Shown piece by piece: positions 1 through 7,336 of a stretch of 9,970 bases of DNA. The stretch comes from Bacteroidales bacterium UBA1253. GTDB lineage: Bacteria > Bacteroidota > Bacteroidia > Bacteroidales > Paludibacteraceae. Under the pieces are notes generated by a model. It was not told where the DNA came from, did no database searches, and saw only the letters and a list, made by a program, of their open reading frames with translations. The translations under genes and the position numbers were made by a program. The stretch covers positions 10,823 to 20,792 of the forward strand of contig DBVX01000045.1 in the NCBI GenBank assembly GCA_002308815.1. Reading direction: 5' to 3'. Each line of letters starts with the position of its first letter. The stretch's first letter is position 1.

Positions 1-35
1 ACGAAGAAATTATTGCAGTCGGCAAGTCCGTACAT
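1..35 (-). CDS. umuC: DNA polymerase V catalytic subunit UmuC, N-terminal fragment (continues past window edge)
   Basis: Only the first 11 codons and part of the twelfth lie in the window; they read MYGLADCNNFFV. This matches the start of Y-family translesion polymerases of the UmuC type, whose first strand carries the catalytic metal-binding Asp (here D6) followed by an N-x-F/Y-x pattern. The ATG shares one base with the TGA stop of the preceding umuD (TGATG), an arrangement expected to couple their translation. UmuC with processed UmuD forms the error-prone polymerase V in characterised bacteria. The identification rests on a short peptide plus the adjacent, well-supported umuD. Confidence 0.85.
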   Translation of the reverse strand, partial: MYGLADCNNFF

Positions 36-469
36 CAGCGGCGCGTCTTGTGGATACAATGGGTGACAACGCCCCATACGGAGAAATTATCCTCCTGCGT
101 CACGCGGATGGGACGGTAGGTCTCGTTATGGGGTATGAGCCATGCGTATTGGTTCGATTCGTCCATCCGGAACTCCTTGATGGTGAACTCGCCGTCGATG
201 GCGGCAATGATGAAGTCGCCGTTCTTAGGCTCCAATGACTTGTCTATCACGATGATGTCGCCGTCCTGAAGCCCCGCGTCGCGCATACTCTCGCCGCTGA
301 CTGTCGCGTAGAAAGTGGTCTCGGGATGGCGGCTCAGTTCGCGCACGATGTCAATCCGTTCGCCCGCGTGGTCCGCAGCAGGGGAGGGGAAGCCCGCGTG
401 AATCTCCTCGGCGAACTCCAACTCCAGTCCTGCCTCTTCCGCAGCGGTCAAACCGTTAATCTTTGCCAT
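35..469 (-). CDS. umuD: UmuD, self-cleaving S24/LexA-type serine protease subunit of DNA polymerase V
   Basis: This 144-residue protein has the full UmuD layout: a short N-terminal arm, a likely self-cleavage site Ala25-Gly26 in the stretch EIHAGFPSPA, the nucleophile Ser61 in SGESMRDAG, and the general-base Lys98 in FTIKEF. The spacing is one residue off E. coli UmuD (Cys24-Gly25, Ser60, Lys97). In the known system RecA filaments stimulate autocleavage to UmuD', which joins UmuC for translesion synthesis. The start ATG lies inside the end of the upstream TPR gene (14-nt overlap), and the stop overlaps the umuC start by one base. No canonical Bacteroidetes promoter is visible just upstream, so expression probably comes by read-through from pfp and the TPR gene, or from a promoter I cannot recognise. 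No E. coli-type LexA box was seen. Confidence 0.93.
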   Translation of the reverse strand: MAKINGLTAAEEAGLELEFAEEIHAGFPSPAADHAGERIDIVRELSRHPETTFYATVSGESMRDAGLQDGDIIVIDKSLEPKNGDFIIAAIDGEFTIKEFRMDESNQYAWLIPHNETYRPIRVTQEDNFSVWGVVTHCIHKTRR

Positions 470-1190
470 CTTGTTTCTTGTCTGATAGGGTAGGTAAATA
501 TGTTTCTTTCACGTACTTGAACTCCGGGTGCAGGTGCAGGATCTTGCGGCATTGCGCCACAGCCTTTTCGCTCTCCCCCGTCTTTTCGTAGCACTGCGCC
601 ACCACCAGTTGCACGGCGGGGTACATCCAGTGATACCGGTAAACTGAATCACGTTCCATAATCCGTTCGGCACGGAGGTAGTTCAGTAGTGCTTTTTTCT
701 TGTTTCCGCCTGCCAGTTTCGGATAGTGGAAATACACGTTCGCCCGCATATACAGAGCCAACGGGTTGAGCGGGTCCGCATCCGCCGCCTTTCCCGCCAG
801 CCGCCTGCCTTTCAGCGCATCGCCTATGCCGCCTTCACTTGAAACAAACGAATAGATTCGTGTCGCACTGCTGTGACTCCAATACTCGGCCTGCGGCAGA
901 ACATCTTTCTGCGATTCGATATGCTGCCCGTACCGCCTGTTGGCTGCCCGGCAACCCGCCGTATCGCCGACGGACAATAGGTAGGGGACATACCCGTACT
1001 CATACAGCAGTATCCGTCTGCGTTCTTCCGTGTCCGCATCCCGCCACGACGCATTGCTGAGATAATCGCCCCACACTTGCATATCCTCGTGCAGGTAGGC
1101 TTCGTACATCTGCCTGTCGGTGGGGGATGCCGCCGACAGACAGATGCACAGCACAAATACTGTCAGAAGAACGGAACGCAACCGGAACAT
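456..1190 (-). CDS. Exported tetratricopeptide-repeat protein of unknown role
   Basis: The chosen start gives a 244-residue protein beginning MFRLRSVLLTVFVLCICLSA, a convincing signal peptide (basic start, hydrophobic residues 7-19, likely signal peptidase I cut near A20-A22). The open frame extends further upstream, but that part is inside the pfp coding region and reads as low-quality, Arg-rich sequence. There is no canonical lipobox before either N-terminal Cys. Two helix-pair repeats are visible: roughly residues 124-158, and a clearer TPR at about 192-225 (VVAQCYEKTGESEKAVAQC), with a linker GGNKKKALLNYLRAERI before the second. TPR proteins bind partner proteins; no partner can be named. 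The ATG lies 14 nt after the pfp stop, and the 3' end overlaps umuD by 14 nt, so the gene is probably co-transcribed with both. Confidence 0.8.
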   Translation of the reverse strand: MFRLRSVLLTVFVLCICLSAASPTDRQMYEAYLHEDMQVWGDYLSNASWRDADTEERRRILLYEYGYVPYLLSVGDTAGCRAANRRYGQHIESQKDVLPQAEYWSHSSATRIYSFVSSEGGIGDALKGRRLAGKAADADPLNPLALYMRANVYFHYPKLAGGNKKKALLNYLRAERIMERDSVYRYHWMYPAVQLVVAQCYEKTGESEKAVAQCRKILHLHPEFKYVKETYLPTLSDKKQDGKD

Positions 1191-1204
1191 TGTTGCAGTG
1201 GCTG

Positions 1205-2851
1205 TTACGCTTCGTGTTCGAGTTTGAGCGTGACGGTCGGTTGGTCGCACACCTCCGACGGACCGTAGTACTGGATGGGACCCGGGAAGATGTACGTGTC
1301 GGTCGAAACCGCCCATTCCTCGCGGTGAGCGGCAAGGTATTGGTAGGGTTTGCCGTCCAGTTCGACCAATGCTTTCTGTATCACGGGTTTCATCTTTCCG
1401 TTGCGGCGTTCCATGTTCATCATCATCGTGACAGGCACGCCGCCCGCTGTCCACTGCTCTGCGGGACGGATCAGGTTACGCACGGTGGCCATATAGCCGG
1501 TTCTGCCGCCCGCTATCAGTTGCGCGGCTGTCTGTCCGAGGCTGTAGCAGTAGTCCGCATCGAAGTTGGACGGTACGGCGCAGCGGCCCTCGTAGCCGAA
1601 GAAGTGGTGCTGCGTGGCGAACTTGCCGGTGTACTCGCCTGCCGCTTTCATCTCCGCCAATCGTTTGCCGACCATCTCAATGAGCAGTTTCTCGGTCTCG
1701 ATGAGGCTGACCTGCACGTTCCCGTGCGGGTCACGGTCCATCGTCAGTTGTTTGGCGATGGCTTCGGGCAGCGACAGGTAGAGTTGTTTCGCCTCGGCTG
1801 TCAGTCCGTTCACGTCAAACTCCTTGCTGTCCGCCAGCAGGTCGTTCAGTTCCTGTATCAGTGCGCGCATGGCGGGGATGAACTCAATCAGACCCTCCGG
1901 CACCAGCACCGTCCCGAAGTTCAGACCCTTTGCCGCACGGGCTGCCACCACGCGGGCGATGTCCTCCACGATGTCGCCCAGTGTCATCTTTCTGGCTTCC
2001 ACTTCCTCGGAGATGATGCACATATTCGGCTGTGTCTGCAAGGCGCACTCCAAGGCGATATGGCTCGCGCTGCGTCCCATCAGACGGATGAAGTGCCAGT
2101 ATTTCTTTGCCGAATTGGCATCTCGCTGGATGTTGCCTATCAGTTCGCTATAGACCTTGCAGGCTGTGTCGAAACCGAAGGATGTCTCAATCATCCTGTT
2201 CTTCAGGTCGCCATCAATCGTCTTCGGGCAGCCGATGACCTGTATGCCGCACTGTTTCTGCAGGTAGTATTCCGCCAGCACGCAGGCGTTGGTGTTGGAG
2301 TCATCGCCGCCGATGATGACGATGGCGGTGATGCCCAACCGGTTGCATACCTCTATGCCTTTGTCGAACTGCCACGTCTCTTCCAGTTTGGTGCGTCCCG
2401 AACCGATGATGTCAAAGCCGCCCGTGTTGCGGTAGCGGTCGATGATGTCGGCGGTCAGTTCGATGTACTTGCCGTCAATCAGTCCGCTCGGTCCGCCCAA
2501 GAAACCGTAGAGCCTGCTGTCCTTGTTCATCCGTTTCAGTCCGTCGAACAGACCCGAAATGACGTTATGCCCGCCGGGAGCCTGTCCGCCGCTCAAGATA
2601 ACGCCCACGTTGCGCGCCGCTTGTCCGCTCCCGCAGCCGCACTGTTCCTTTTCTTTCTCGCAGCCGCACCCGTTGTCGGCTATTTCGATAACCGGCAGAC
2701 CGTAGGTTTTGGGGAACAACTCTTTGATGGCTGCCTGGTCCGCTACGGATTCTGTCTTTTCGCCTTCTTTGAGGCATACTGCACCCCGAAGGGCTTGGGG
2801 CATCTTGGGCTGGTATCCGCGATGCGCGATTTGTAATGCTGATTCTTTCAT
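1205..2851 (-). CDS. pfp: Diphosphate--fructose-6-phosphate 1-phosphotransferase (PPi-dependent phosphofructokinase, long form)
   Basis: This 548-residue enzyme reversibly phosphorylates fructose 6-phosphate to fructose 1,6-bisphosphate using pyrophosphate, a cytosolic glycolytic step common in Bacteroidales. Diagnostic motifs are SGGQAPGG (87-94), GGDDSNTNA (181-189; the second Asp is typical of PPi rather than ATP use), PKTIDGD (209-215, catalytic Asp region) and MGRSASH (258-264). Length fits the long PFP clade of about 550 residues. Two regions look unusual. A Cys/Lys/Glu-rich stretch at residues 61-75 contains two CGC motifs just before the first nucleotide-fold strand. The segment around 340-352 is shorter than in the relatives I remember. 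The start is 51 nt after the upstream gene's stop. No TAnnTTTG promoter was found in that gap, so read-through from the restriction-modification locus or a weak promoter is possible. Confidence 0.95.
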   Translation of the reverse strand: MKESALQIAHRGYQPKMPQALRGAVCLKEGEKTESVADQAAIKELFPKTYGLPVIEIADNGCGCEKEKEQCGCGSGQAARNVGVILSGGQAPGGHNVISGLFDGLKRMNKDSRLYGFLGGPSGLIDGKYIELTADIIDRYRNTGGFDIIGSGRTKLEETWQFDKGIEVCNRLGITAIVIIGGDDSNTNACVLAEYYLQKQCGIQVIGCPKTIDGDLKNRMIETSFGFDTACKVYSELIGNIQRDANSAKKYWHFIRLMGRSASHIALECALQTQPNMCIISEEVEARKMTLGDIVEDIARVVAARAAKGLNFGTVLVPEGLIEFIPAMRALIQELNDLLADSKEFDVNGLTAEAKQLYLSLPEAIAKQLTMDRDPHGNVQVSLIETEKLLIEMVGKRLAEMKAAGEYTGKFATQHHFFGYEGRCAVPSNFDADYCYSLGQTAAQLIAGGRTGYMATVRNLIRPAEQWTAGGVPVTMMMNMERRNGKMKPVIQKALVELDGKPYQYLAAHREEWAVSTDTYIFPGPIQYYGPSEVCDQPTVTLKLEHEA

Positions 2852-2902
2852 AGTGGTTATTATTTTGTGAATAAGAAAATGTTATGCCTAAGTCGGTATG
2901 GT

Positions 2903-4408
2903 TTATACAATCTGATGCTTGGCATTGTTGTCAATCTCCTGCATGATACGGGCGGTTTGCAGGAGAACGTAGATGATGCTCTGGTAGTGCTTCACATCCT
3001 TGAAATCCAAAGTCATGCCCTTGCGGGTCTGTAGCCATTTTTGAGCCGGTTGGTAGCCGCCGATATACATTTCCCACGCCACACGGGGAACATTATCGAA
3101 ATACTGGGTGGCGTTGATATACACCCTTGACGCAGACTGCCCGCCTGCGGTATAAGCGAACTGCTCCACTACCATATTGCCTGCTACGGGGAACGAGACA
3201 CTCGTATTGTTCGGGATATTCTCCATCAGGTGCAGGCGGCGCAACTGCTCACCGTAATAGCGGTAATGCTCAAACTCTTGTGCGTCTTTCGGATAGGGTA
3301 TGCGCGGAAAATCGACCTTGAGAAACTCCTTGTATTTCTCCCTGTATGAGGGTGAGTGGAGAATGCCGTAAATATAGTCGAAGACATTAGTGGGAGTCAC
3401 CATGGGCGCAAGCGTCCCGCTTGCGGTATCTCCTTGGGCGTGAGCGTCTCGCTCGCGATCATTTGCCTCCGCAGGCGGGACGCCTGCGCCCCTGATAGCA
3501 CACGCTGCAATCCGCTCCATGATGGCGGCATCCATATTTACCCGCCGCTCAGTGTCTATTGAACCCTCTTCGGGATAAAGGTAGAGGGGGAAGACATAAC
3601 CCGCTTCCTTGGTTTGCGCCGATAATGTGCATTTATCGGTTATGTTTTTGCTTACCAAGACATGTTGAAAATCGAAAGTACTCTGCTGTTTGCAGACGTT
3701 GAGTGCTATGTTACCCTTGTTCAAAGGTAGCGCATCGGTAGTGCAAGGGTAGCGGAGAGACTCCCCCTCTAAGTTAGAGGGGGGCAGGGGGGCGTGTGTA
3801 GGTTCTTCAGACACACTCCTCCGCCTTTCAGGCACCTCCCCTAACTTACGGGAGGAGTTATTGCAACCCTTCACTATCCCTATACTATCCCTATAGTATC
3901 CGTTAAGTAGGTGGCGCATTATGTCAAAGCGGGGTCTTGAAATTACACCTTTCTTTGATGTATATAACACATACCTGTCATCAAACGGTCTATACGAAAC
4001 AGGAATTATTGTCGTATATTTTATATTCTCTTTTGCTCCGGAATATGTCCAATCGCTATTATCTTTTATTTCATATTTTCTTCTGAACTCTTCTTCGGAA
4101 AGATTCTCAAAGTCTTTTCTTACCTGTTCCAACTCTTGTGGTGTATTCCGAATCAAGAGGCTGTCCCGTGAGGTGACAATGCCACAGGCTCCCACTTTCA
4201 TCAACTCGTCAATTCGGAATCCCTTGTTATACTCCTCTTGCAGGGAGAAGTCTTTTGGGACGAAGAAGAAGGACGGTGCTTGAGGCTCAAGTTGCTGCCA
4301 TTCCACATCATGAAGGCTGTGCGTGCGCAGGTAGTCGTATTTCTCCTCCCGTGTGCCGTAGAGGTCGAAATGGAAGACTTGGCAGGTATGTTCTGATTGT
4401 TCGCTCAT
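2903..4408 (-). CDS. Target-recognition (C-terminal) half of a split type IIG/ISP-like restriction-modification enzyme
   Basis: From the ATG at 4408 this encodes 501 residues matching the part after the methyltransferase domain in single-chain type ISP/IIG-like enzymes. Family-like segments are QVFHFDLYGTREEKYDYL near the start, YRPFDDRYVLY (139-149), FPLYLYP (273-279) and PRIPYPKD (368-375). The C-terminal region is aromatic-rich and resembles the specificity domain that reads the DNA target. No nuclease or SAM-binding motif is present. The start was placed one base after the stop of the Bro-N/DinD-like gene (TAATATG on the minus strand); the frame is open further upstream but only through that gene. 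Two in-frame repeat insertions, at about residues 171-233 and 303-336, lengthen it. It may be a broken remnant or a subunit acting with the upstream half. Confidence 0.8.
   Translation of the reverse strand: MSEQSEHTCQVFHFDLYGTREEKYDYLRTHSLHDVEWQQLEPQAPSFFFVPKDFSLQEEYNKGFRIDELMKVGACGIVTSRDSLLIRNTPQELEQVRKDFENLSEEEFRRKYEIKDNSDWTYSGAKENIKYTTIIPVSYRPFDDRYVLYTSKKGVISRPRFDIMRHLLNGYYRDSIGIVKGCNNSSRKLGEVPERRRSVSEEPTHAPLPPSNLEGESLRYPCTTDALPLNKGNIALNVCKQQSTFDFQHVLVSKNITDKCTLSAQTKEAGYVFPLYLYPEEGSIDTERRVNMDAAIMERIAACAIRGAGVPPAEANDRERDAHAQGDTASGTLAPMVTPTNVFDYIYGILHSPSYREKYKEFLKVDFPRIPYPKDAQEFEHYRYYGEQLRRLHLMENIPNNTSVSFPVAGNMVVEQFAYTAGGQSASRVYINATQYFDNVPRVAWEMYIGGYQPAQKWLQTRKGMTLDFKDVKHYQSIIYVLLQTARIMQEIDNNAKHQIV
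3401..3502. repeat. In-frame insertion of three REP-like 8-3-8 hairpins
   Basis: Three 19-bp units with 8-bp arms and a 3-nt loop lie at 3407-3425 (CGCAAGCG-TCC-CGCTTGCG, perfect), 3439-3457 (one G-T position) and 3470-3488 (perfect, loop GGA, thus inverted relative to the first two). Unit starts are 32 and 31 bp apart. The whole block is translated in frame as about 34 residues within the recognition half (GAGVPPAEANDRERDAHA and on), a composition unlike the rest of the protein. It looks like a short dispersed palindromic repeat rather than native coding sequence. Confidence 0.75.
3710..3898. repeat. In-frame repeat insertion with palindromes and a tandem 11-mer
   Basis: About 63 codons of the recognition half are out of character (Arg, Ser and Pro rich, including VPERRRSVSEEPTHAPLPPS) and separate DIMRHLLNG from NIALNVCKQQ, which join smoothly in relatives I remember. 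The DNA holds a perfect palindrome at 3763-3783 (10-nt arms CCCCCTCTAA and TTAGAGGGGG), a near-perfect one at 3835-3855 around CTAACTTA (one mismatched pair), and a tandem CTATCCCTATA at 3874-3884 and 3885-3895. The reading frame stays open throughout. Boundaries are approximate. Confidence 0.65.
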
Positions 4409-4409
4409 A

Positions 4410-4416
4410 TTATTTT
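4410..4416 (-). repeat. 7-bp direct repeat, right boundary of the Bro-N/DinD-like cassette
   Basis: AAAATAA on the minus strand; it contains the TAA stop of the Bro-N/DinD-like gene. In the recognition-half frame it is read as .AA AAT AA. within codons for Q-N-N. Confidence 0.5.
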
Positions 4417-5285
4417 GTATCTGTATTGTCGTCAGGCAGTTCTTTTGCTTGCGCATCCTCTATAGAGCGGATATAGTCCGATGCCCGCTCGGAAGAGATA
4501 ACGGTATGTCCGAGTCGTTGTTCGATGTCGGTTCGGGCATTTCGTGCCACTTCGCCGCCTTCCTGTGCTGTCTGCCGGGTTTGTGTCATCCCTTGTGGAT
4601 TCTGTTGGCGTGAGAGTTCGGTGGCAGTAACTTCGGCGAGAGTATTGAGAGCGAGTTCAATGTTGGTCATATTATCGCGCAGGTTCTCTTTGGTCAGACC
4701 TTTGTGACGTTTGTACTCGCCCGTAGTCATTCCGCTCCATGCCTTGGTGAGGACATTGGTGAGAATGGCAAAATCCTTCTGCTCGTGTATGCCTGCCCTG
4801 TGCCACTCGTCGGTCAGTTCCTTTCGCATCTCGATGGAACGCATACGCTCGTTAATCCATTTGTCGGAATACCCCTGCCGGCGATAGTCCTCCACAGCCA
4901 TTTGGAAAGTGAGTTCGGGGTCAATTATCTGGTCGATGCGCTGTGCTCCTATATTGGCAAGCCACTGTTTGATTGGCTCGGCTTTCTTGGATGGCACGGA
5001 TTGTATAAGTCGGAATATCTGCTCTAAATCAGCGACATCCGTTTTGTATTTTTTTCCATCAGATGAAGGCAATTTCAGTTGGTAACAATTTGTTACCGAC
5101 TCATTACCTTCTTTTTTCAGTCTGCCTTTCAGTACTTTCCAGTACTTCCGAGCAGTCTGATAGTCTGCACTTTCTGTTAAAATACGAATTACATCCACTA
5201 CGGAGAAGTAATACTTTTCTTCTTCTTCGTTCCAGATTACACGCACTTGTTTTTGTTCAAACAGTTGTATTGCAAAGTTTTCCAT
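4410..5285 (-). CDS. Bro-N/DinD-like protein embedded in the restriction-modification locus
   Basis: This 291-residue protein starts MENFAIQLFEQKQVRVIW and continues with a Bro-N-like fold of phage antirepressors (about residues 1-115, including YYFSVVDVIRIL and a Lys-rich DNA-binding-like stretch). A helical middle follows (YRRQGYSDKWINERMRSIEMR, about 134-154). The C-terminal part (GGEVARNARTDIEQRLGHTVISS, about 243-265) resembles the DinD family. E. coli DinD is damage-inducible and reported to inhibit RecA filaments; whether this protein does so is unknown. In Bacteroidales, genes of this type are, from memory, often found inside type I restriction loci between M and S genes. Here it lies between the methyltransferase and recognition halves of one enzyme, with gaps of 4 nt upstream and 1 nt downstream, so all three are probably translated from one mRNA. 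It has no transposase or recombinase signature. Confidence 0.8.
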   Translation of the reverse strand: MENFAIQLFEQKQVRVIWNEEEEKYYFSVVDVIRILTESADYQTARKYWKVLKGRLKKEGNESVTNCYQLKLPSSDGKKYKTDVADLEQIFRLIQSVPSKKAEPIKQWLANIGAQRIDQIIDPELTFQMAVEDYRRQGYSDKWINERMRSIEMRKELTDEWHRAGIHEQKDFAILTNVLTKAWSGMTTGEYKRHKGLTKENLRDNMTNIELALNTLAEVTATELSRQQNPQGMTQTRQTAQEGGEVARNARTDIEQRLGHTVISSERASDYIRSIEDAQAKELPDDNTDTK

Positions 5286-5289
5286 ATTG

Positions 5290-7197
5290 TTATTTATTTT
5301 TAGGCAGTTTCACGAAGGTGTTGATACTCACGCCTTGCATGATGTCGAAGACATTCTCGTCCTTGCCGCCGTCGGGGGCAGTCTCTTTCTTGCGGCTGTT
5401 GCCGTGCAGGTCGAGGATATATATCTTGTCGAACACGCGCATCAGTTCCTGCCGCATCTGACGGTGGATGAGTCCGTCAAGGAACGAGTTGTTGCTGATA
5501 TACGCCATTATGCCCTCGCCGTTGCGCTCTATGTAGTGCTGCGCGAGACGGATGAACTTGATATAGTCATCCGACAACGGCTGTATGTTGCGCTCGTTGA
5601 GGTTGCGTTTGTAGTCGTCCAACAATCCCGTAATCCAATCTCCTTTGTTCTGGCTTGACACGCTGTAAGGCGGGTTGCCAAGCATCACCATTACCGGATA
5701 GTCGCGCTTGATGATATTCGCCTCTGTCGCCTCGCGGCTTAGCCATTGGGCAAAGAGTGTGCGAGGCTCGTTGTTGCTCTCTTCAAGCGAGTTAGTAAGA
5801 TAGACGTGCAAACGTTTGTCTGTATTGTGGTGATAGCCCGTTTCAGCCAAAAGCATATCCAACTTGATATGAGCCACGGCATACGAAGCCATCAAAATCT
5901 CAAAGCCATTCAGACGTGGCAAAAGGTGTTGCTCCACGTATTGTTGCCAAATACCCTGATTATCACGATAGCGGTCGTAAATCTGATTGACTACCTCTGC
6001 CAGAAATGTGCCTGTGCCGGTAGCAGGGTCAAGAATCTGCACGCGGTGGAACTTGCACATTCCGTGTTTCGCTCCGTCAGATGTGTGTCTGTCACGGCTC
6101 TGCTCTATTGCCACCTCTTTTTCTATTATGGAGTAGTCGGCAAGTCCTTCTTGTAATCCGAACTCCTTCTGCAAAATCTCGTCAACCGCTCTTACGATAA
6201 ATTCCACAACAGGCTGCGGAGTGTACCAAACACCCTTGGACTTGCGCAACTTGGGATTATATTCCGAGAGGAAATCCTCATAGAAGTGAATCATGGGGTC
6301 GTGATGGCGTTTGTCCTGCGCATAGACCTGCATGATTTTCTGAATATTCGTGGCTTGGAAAACTGTTGCCAAATCATCCACCACCCACGCGATGCGCTCG
6401 TCAAGGTCATTACCCGCCAGATTGTTGAATATCTGCCGCAGGAACGGATTGGTCTTGGGAATAAGACGGGCTGCTTCTTCTCTACTGAAATCTTCCGGCG
6501 TGTCGTCGTGCAAGCGGGCGGCGAACATACCGTATGCGATAGTCTGGGCATAAATGTCTGCAAAGTCTGTAGGTTTCAGTTCTTGGATAAGCACGTCCTT
6601 GAATGCCTGATATTGACCGCGCAGGTTTTCGTTGGCGTAACTCTCCGTCTCGTCATTCATCGCCTGCTCGATGATGTTCTCCAACAGCCGGGCCTTACCG
6701 GCCATCAGTTTGGCAAGACGCGAAGCGGTGGTAATGCTTTGGATGGCATTGTTGCCAACATGCTCGATAAGATTTAAGAATTTATCTTCGTTTTCCGGAA
6801 GAGCAACAATCTTATCGCCTTTCACTTCGGCAATGCGCACACTATCGACAAACCCGCCGTGCTCGTACAGGTGGAAGTCCAGATAGTCCGTGAAGATAAT
6901 ATAATCGAGCGCCTGTTTGTATCGCGTGAACTGCTCTTTGTGACCATGAGGATTGTGTCCGTCAAGGTCGTTGTCGCCAATGTCTTTCGCTTCGATATAG
7001 AATACGGGAATACCGTCTTTCCGGCTGGCGATATAGTCGGGTGCGCCGCATTTCTCTCTTTTCGGCTCGTTCACGATACGGAGTTTGGGAAGCAGGGTTT
7101 GCATCAACTGCTCCAAAGCACCCCTGTAGGTGTGCTCGGTGGCATTACCGGCACGAAACTTCTGATTGACGGTGCTGATGTATTCTTTGATATCCAT
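5290..7197 (-). CDS. Nuclease plus N6-adenine methyltransferase half of a split type IIG/ISP-like restriction-modification enzyme
   Basis: The 635 residues begin with a restriction nuclease module: GAPDYIASRK (P53-D54) followed by FYIEAKD (E69-A70-K71), a PD-(D/E)XK site, then Q89-x3-Y93 as in RecB-like nucleases. A helical linker covers about residues 130-315. The methyltransferase domain shows motif X, GVWYTP (322-327), the SAM-binding motif I, DPATGTGTF (390-398), and the catalytic motif IV, NPPY (508-511), as in N6-adenine (gamma-class) enzymes. No helicase motifs are present, unlike true type ISP enzymes. The protein stops at SINTFVKLPKNK, exactly where relatives run on into the recognition domain, which is encoded by the gene ending at 2903. 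A consensus promoter lies about 66 nt upstream. The catalytic residues are intact, so nuclease or methylase activity is possible if recognition is supplied in trans. Confidence 0.9.
   Translation of the reverse strand: MDIKEYISTVNQKFRAGNATEHTYRGALEQLMQTLLPKLRIVNEPKREKCGAPDYIASRKDGIPVFYIEAKDIGDNDLDGHNPHGHKEQFTRYKQALDYIIFTDYLDFHLYEHGGFVDSVRIAEVKGDKIVALPENEDKFLNLIEHVGNNAIQSITTASRLAKLMAGKARLLENIIEQAMNDETESYANENLRGQYQAFKDVLIQELKPTDFADIYAQTIAYGMFAARLHDDTPEDFSREEAARLIPKTNPFLRQIFNNLAGNDLDERIAWVVDDLATVFQATNIQKIMQVYAQDKRHHDPMIHFYEDFLSEYNPKLRKSKGVWYTPQPVVEFIVRAVDEILQKEFGLQEGLADYSIIEKEVAIEQSRDRHTSDGAKHGMCKFHRVQILDPATGTGTFLAEVVNQIYDRYRDNQGIWQQYVEQHLLPRLNGFEILMASYAVAHIKLDMLLAETGYHHNTDKRLHVYLTNSLEESNNEPRTLFAQWLSREATEANIIKRDYPVMVMLGNPPYSVSSQNKGDWITGLLDDYKRNLNERNIQPLSDDYIKFIRLAQHYIERNGEGIMAYISNNSFLDGLIHRQMRQELMRVFDKIYILDLHGNSRKKETAPDGGKDENVFDIMQGVSINTFVKLPKNK
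5294..5300 (-). repeat. 7-bp direct repeat, left boundary of the Bro-N/DinD-like cassette
   Basis: The second copy of AAAATAA on the minus strand lies at the end of the nuclease-methyltransferase half, within codons for K-N-K, in the same codon phase as the copy at 4410-4416. The two copies are 884 bp apart. The sequence is A-rich, so chance is possible. Confidence 0.5.
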
Positions 7198-7262
7198 AGT
7201 GAGTATGACAGGATGTGCAAACCGGTTTCGGCGTTACCGATACTGATGAGGATTTCAAACAG

Positions 7263-7295
7263 CAAAGGTACACTTGTTTTTGTTATATTGCCAAA
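7263..7295 (-). promoter_or_regulatory. Bacteroidetes-type promoter for the restriction-modification operon
   Basis: Read on the minus strand, TACCTTTG (7270-7263) fits the -7 consensus TAnnTTTG exactly. A TTTG (7295-7292) lies 21 nt upstream and fits the -33 element. It is 65 nt before the ATG at 7197, giving a leader of roughly 60 nt. That leader contains the 10-bp palindrome AAACCGGTTT at 7219-7228, a possible but unproven operator. Confidence 0.8.
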
Positions 7296-7336
7296 ATAAA
7301 AACGATTTTCGCTCGCTTCCATCTATACAATGGACT

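Noticed and set aside
1191..1454. N-terminal extension of the TPR protein frame
   Set aside because: This stretch overlaps the end of pfp and reads as Arg/His/Asp-rich sequence. The internal ATG at 1190 gives a clean signal peptide and a 14-nt gap.
1127..2836. Long open frame of 569 codons on the plus strand
   Set aside because: It is antisense to pfp, which has all PFP motifs. The plus-strand product has no recognisable domain and arises from the codon bias of a GC-rich gene.
3401..3502. Possible short CRISPR array (three similar units about 32 bp apart)
   Set aside because: The units differ in sequence, the third is inverted, the block is translated within a gene, and no cas genes are present. 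REP-like hairpins fit better.
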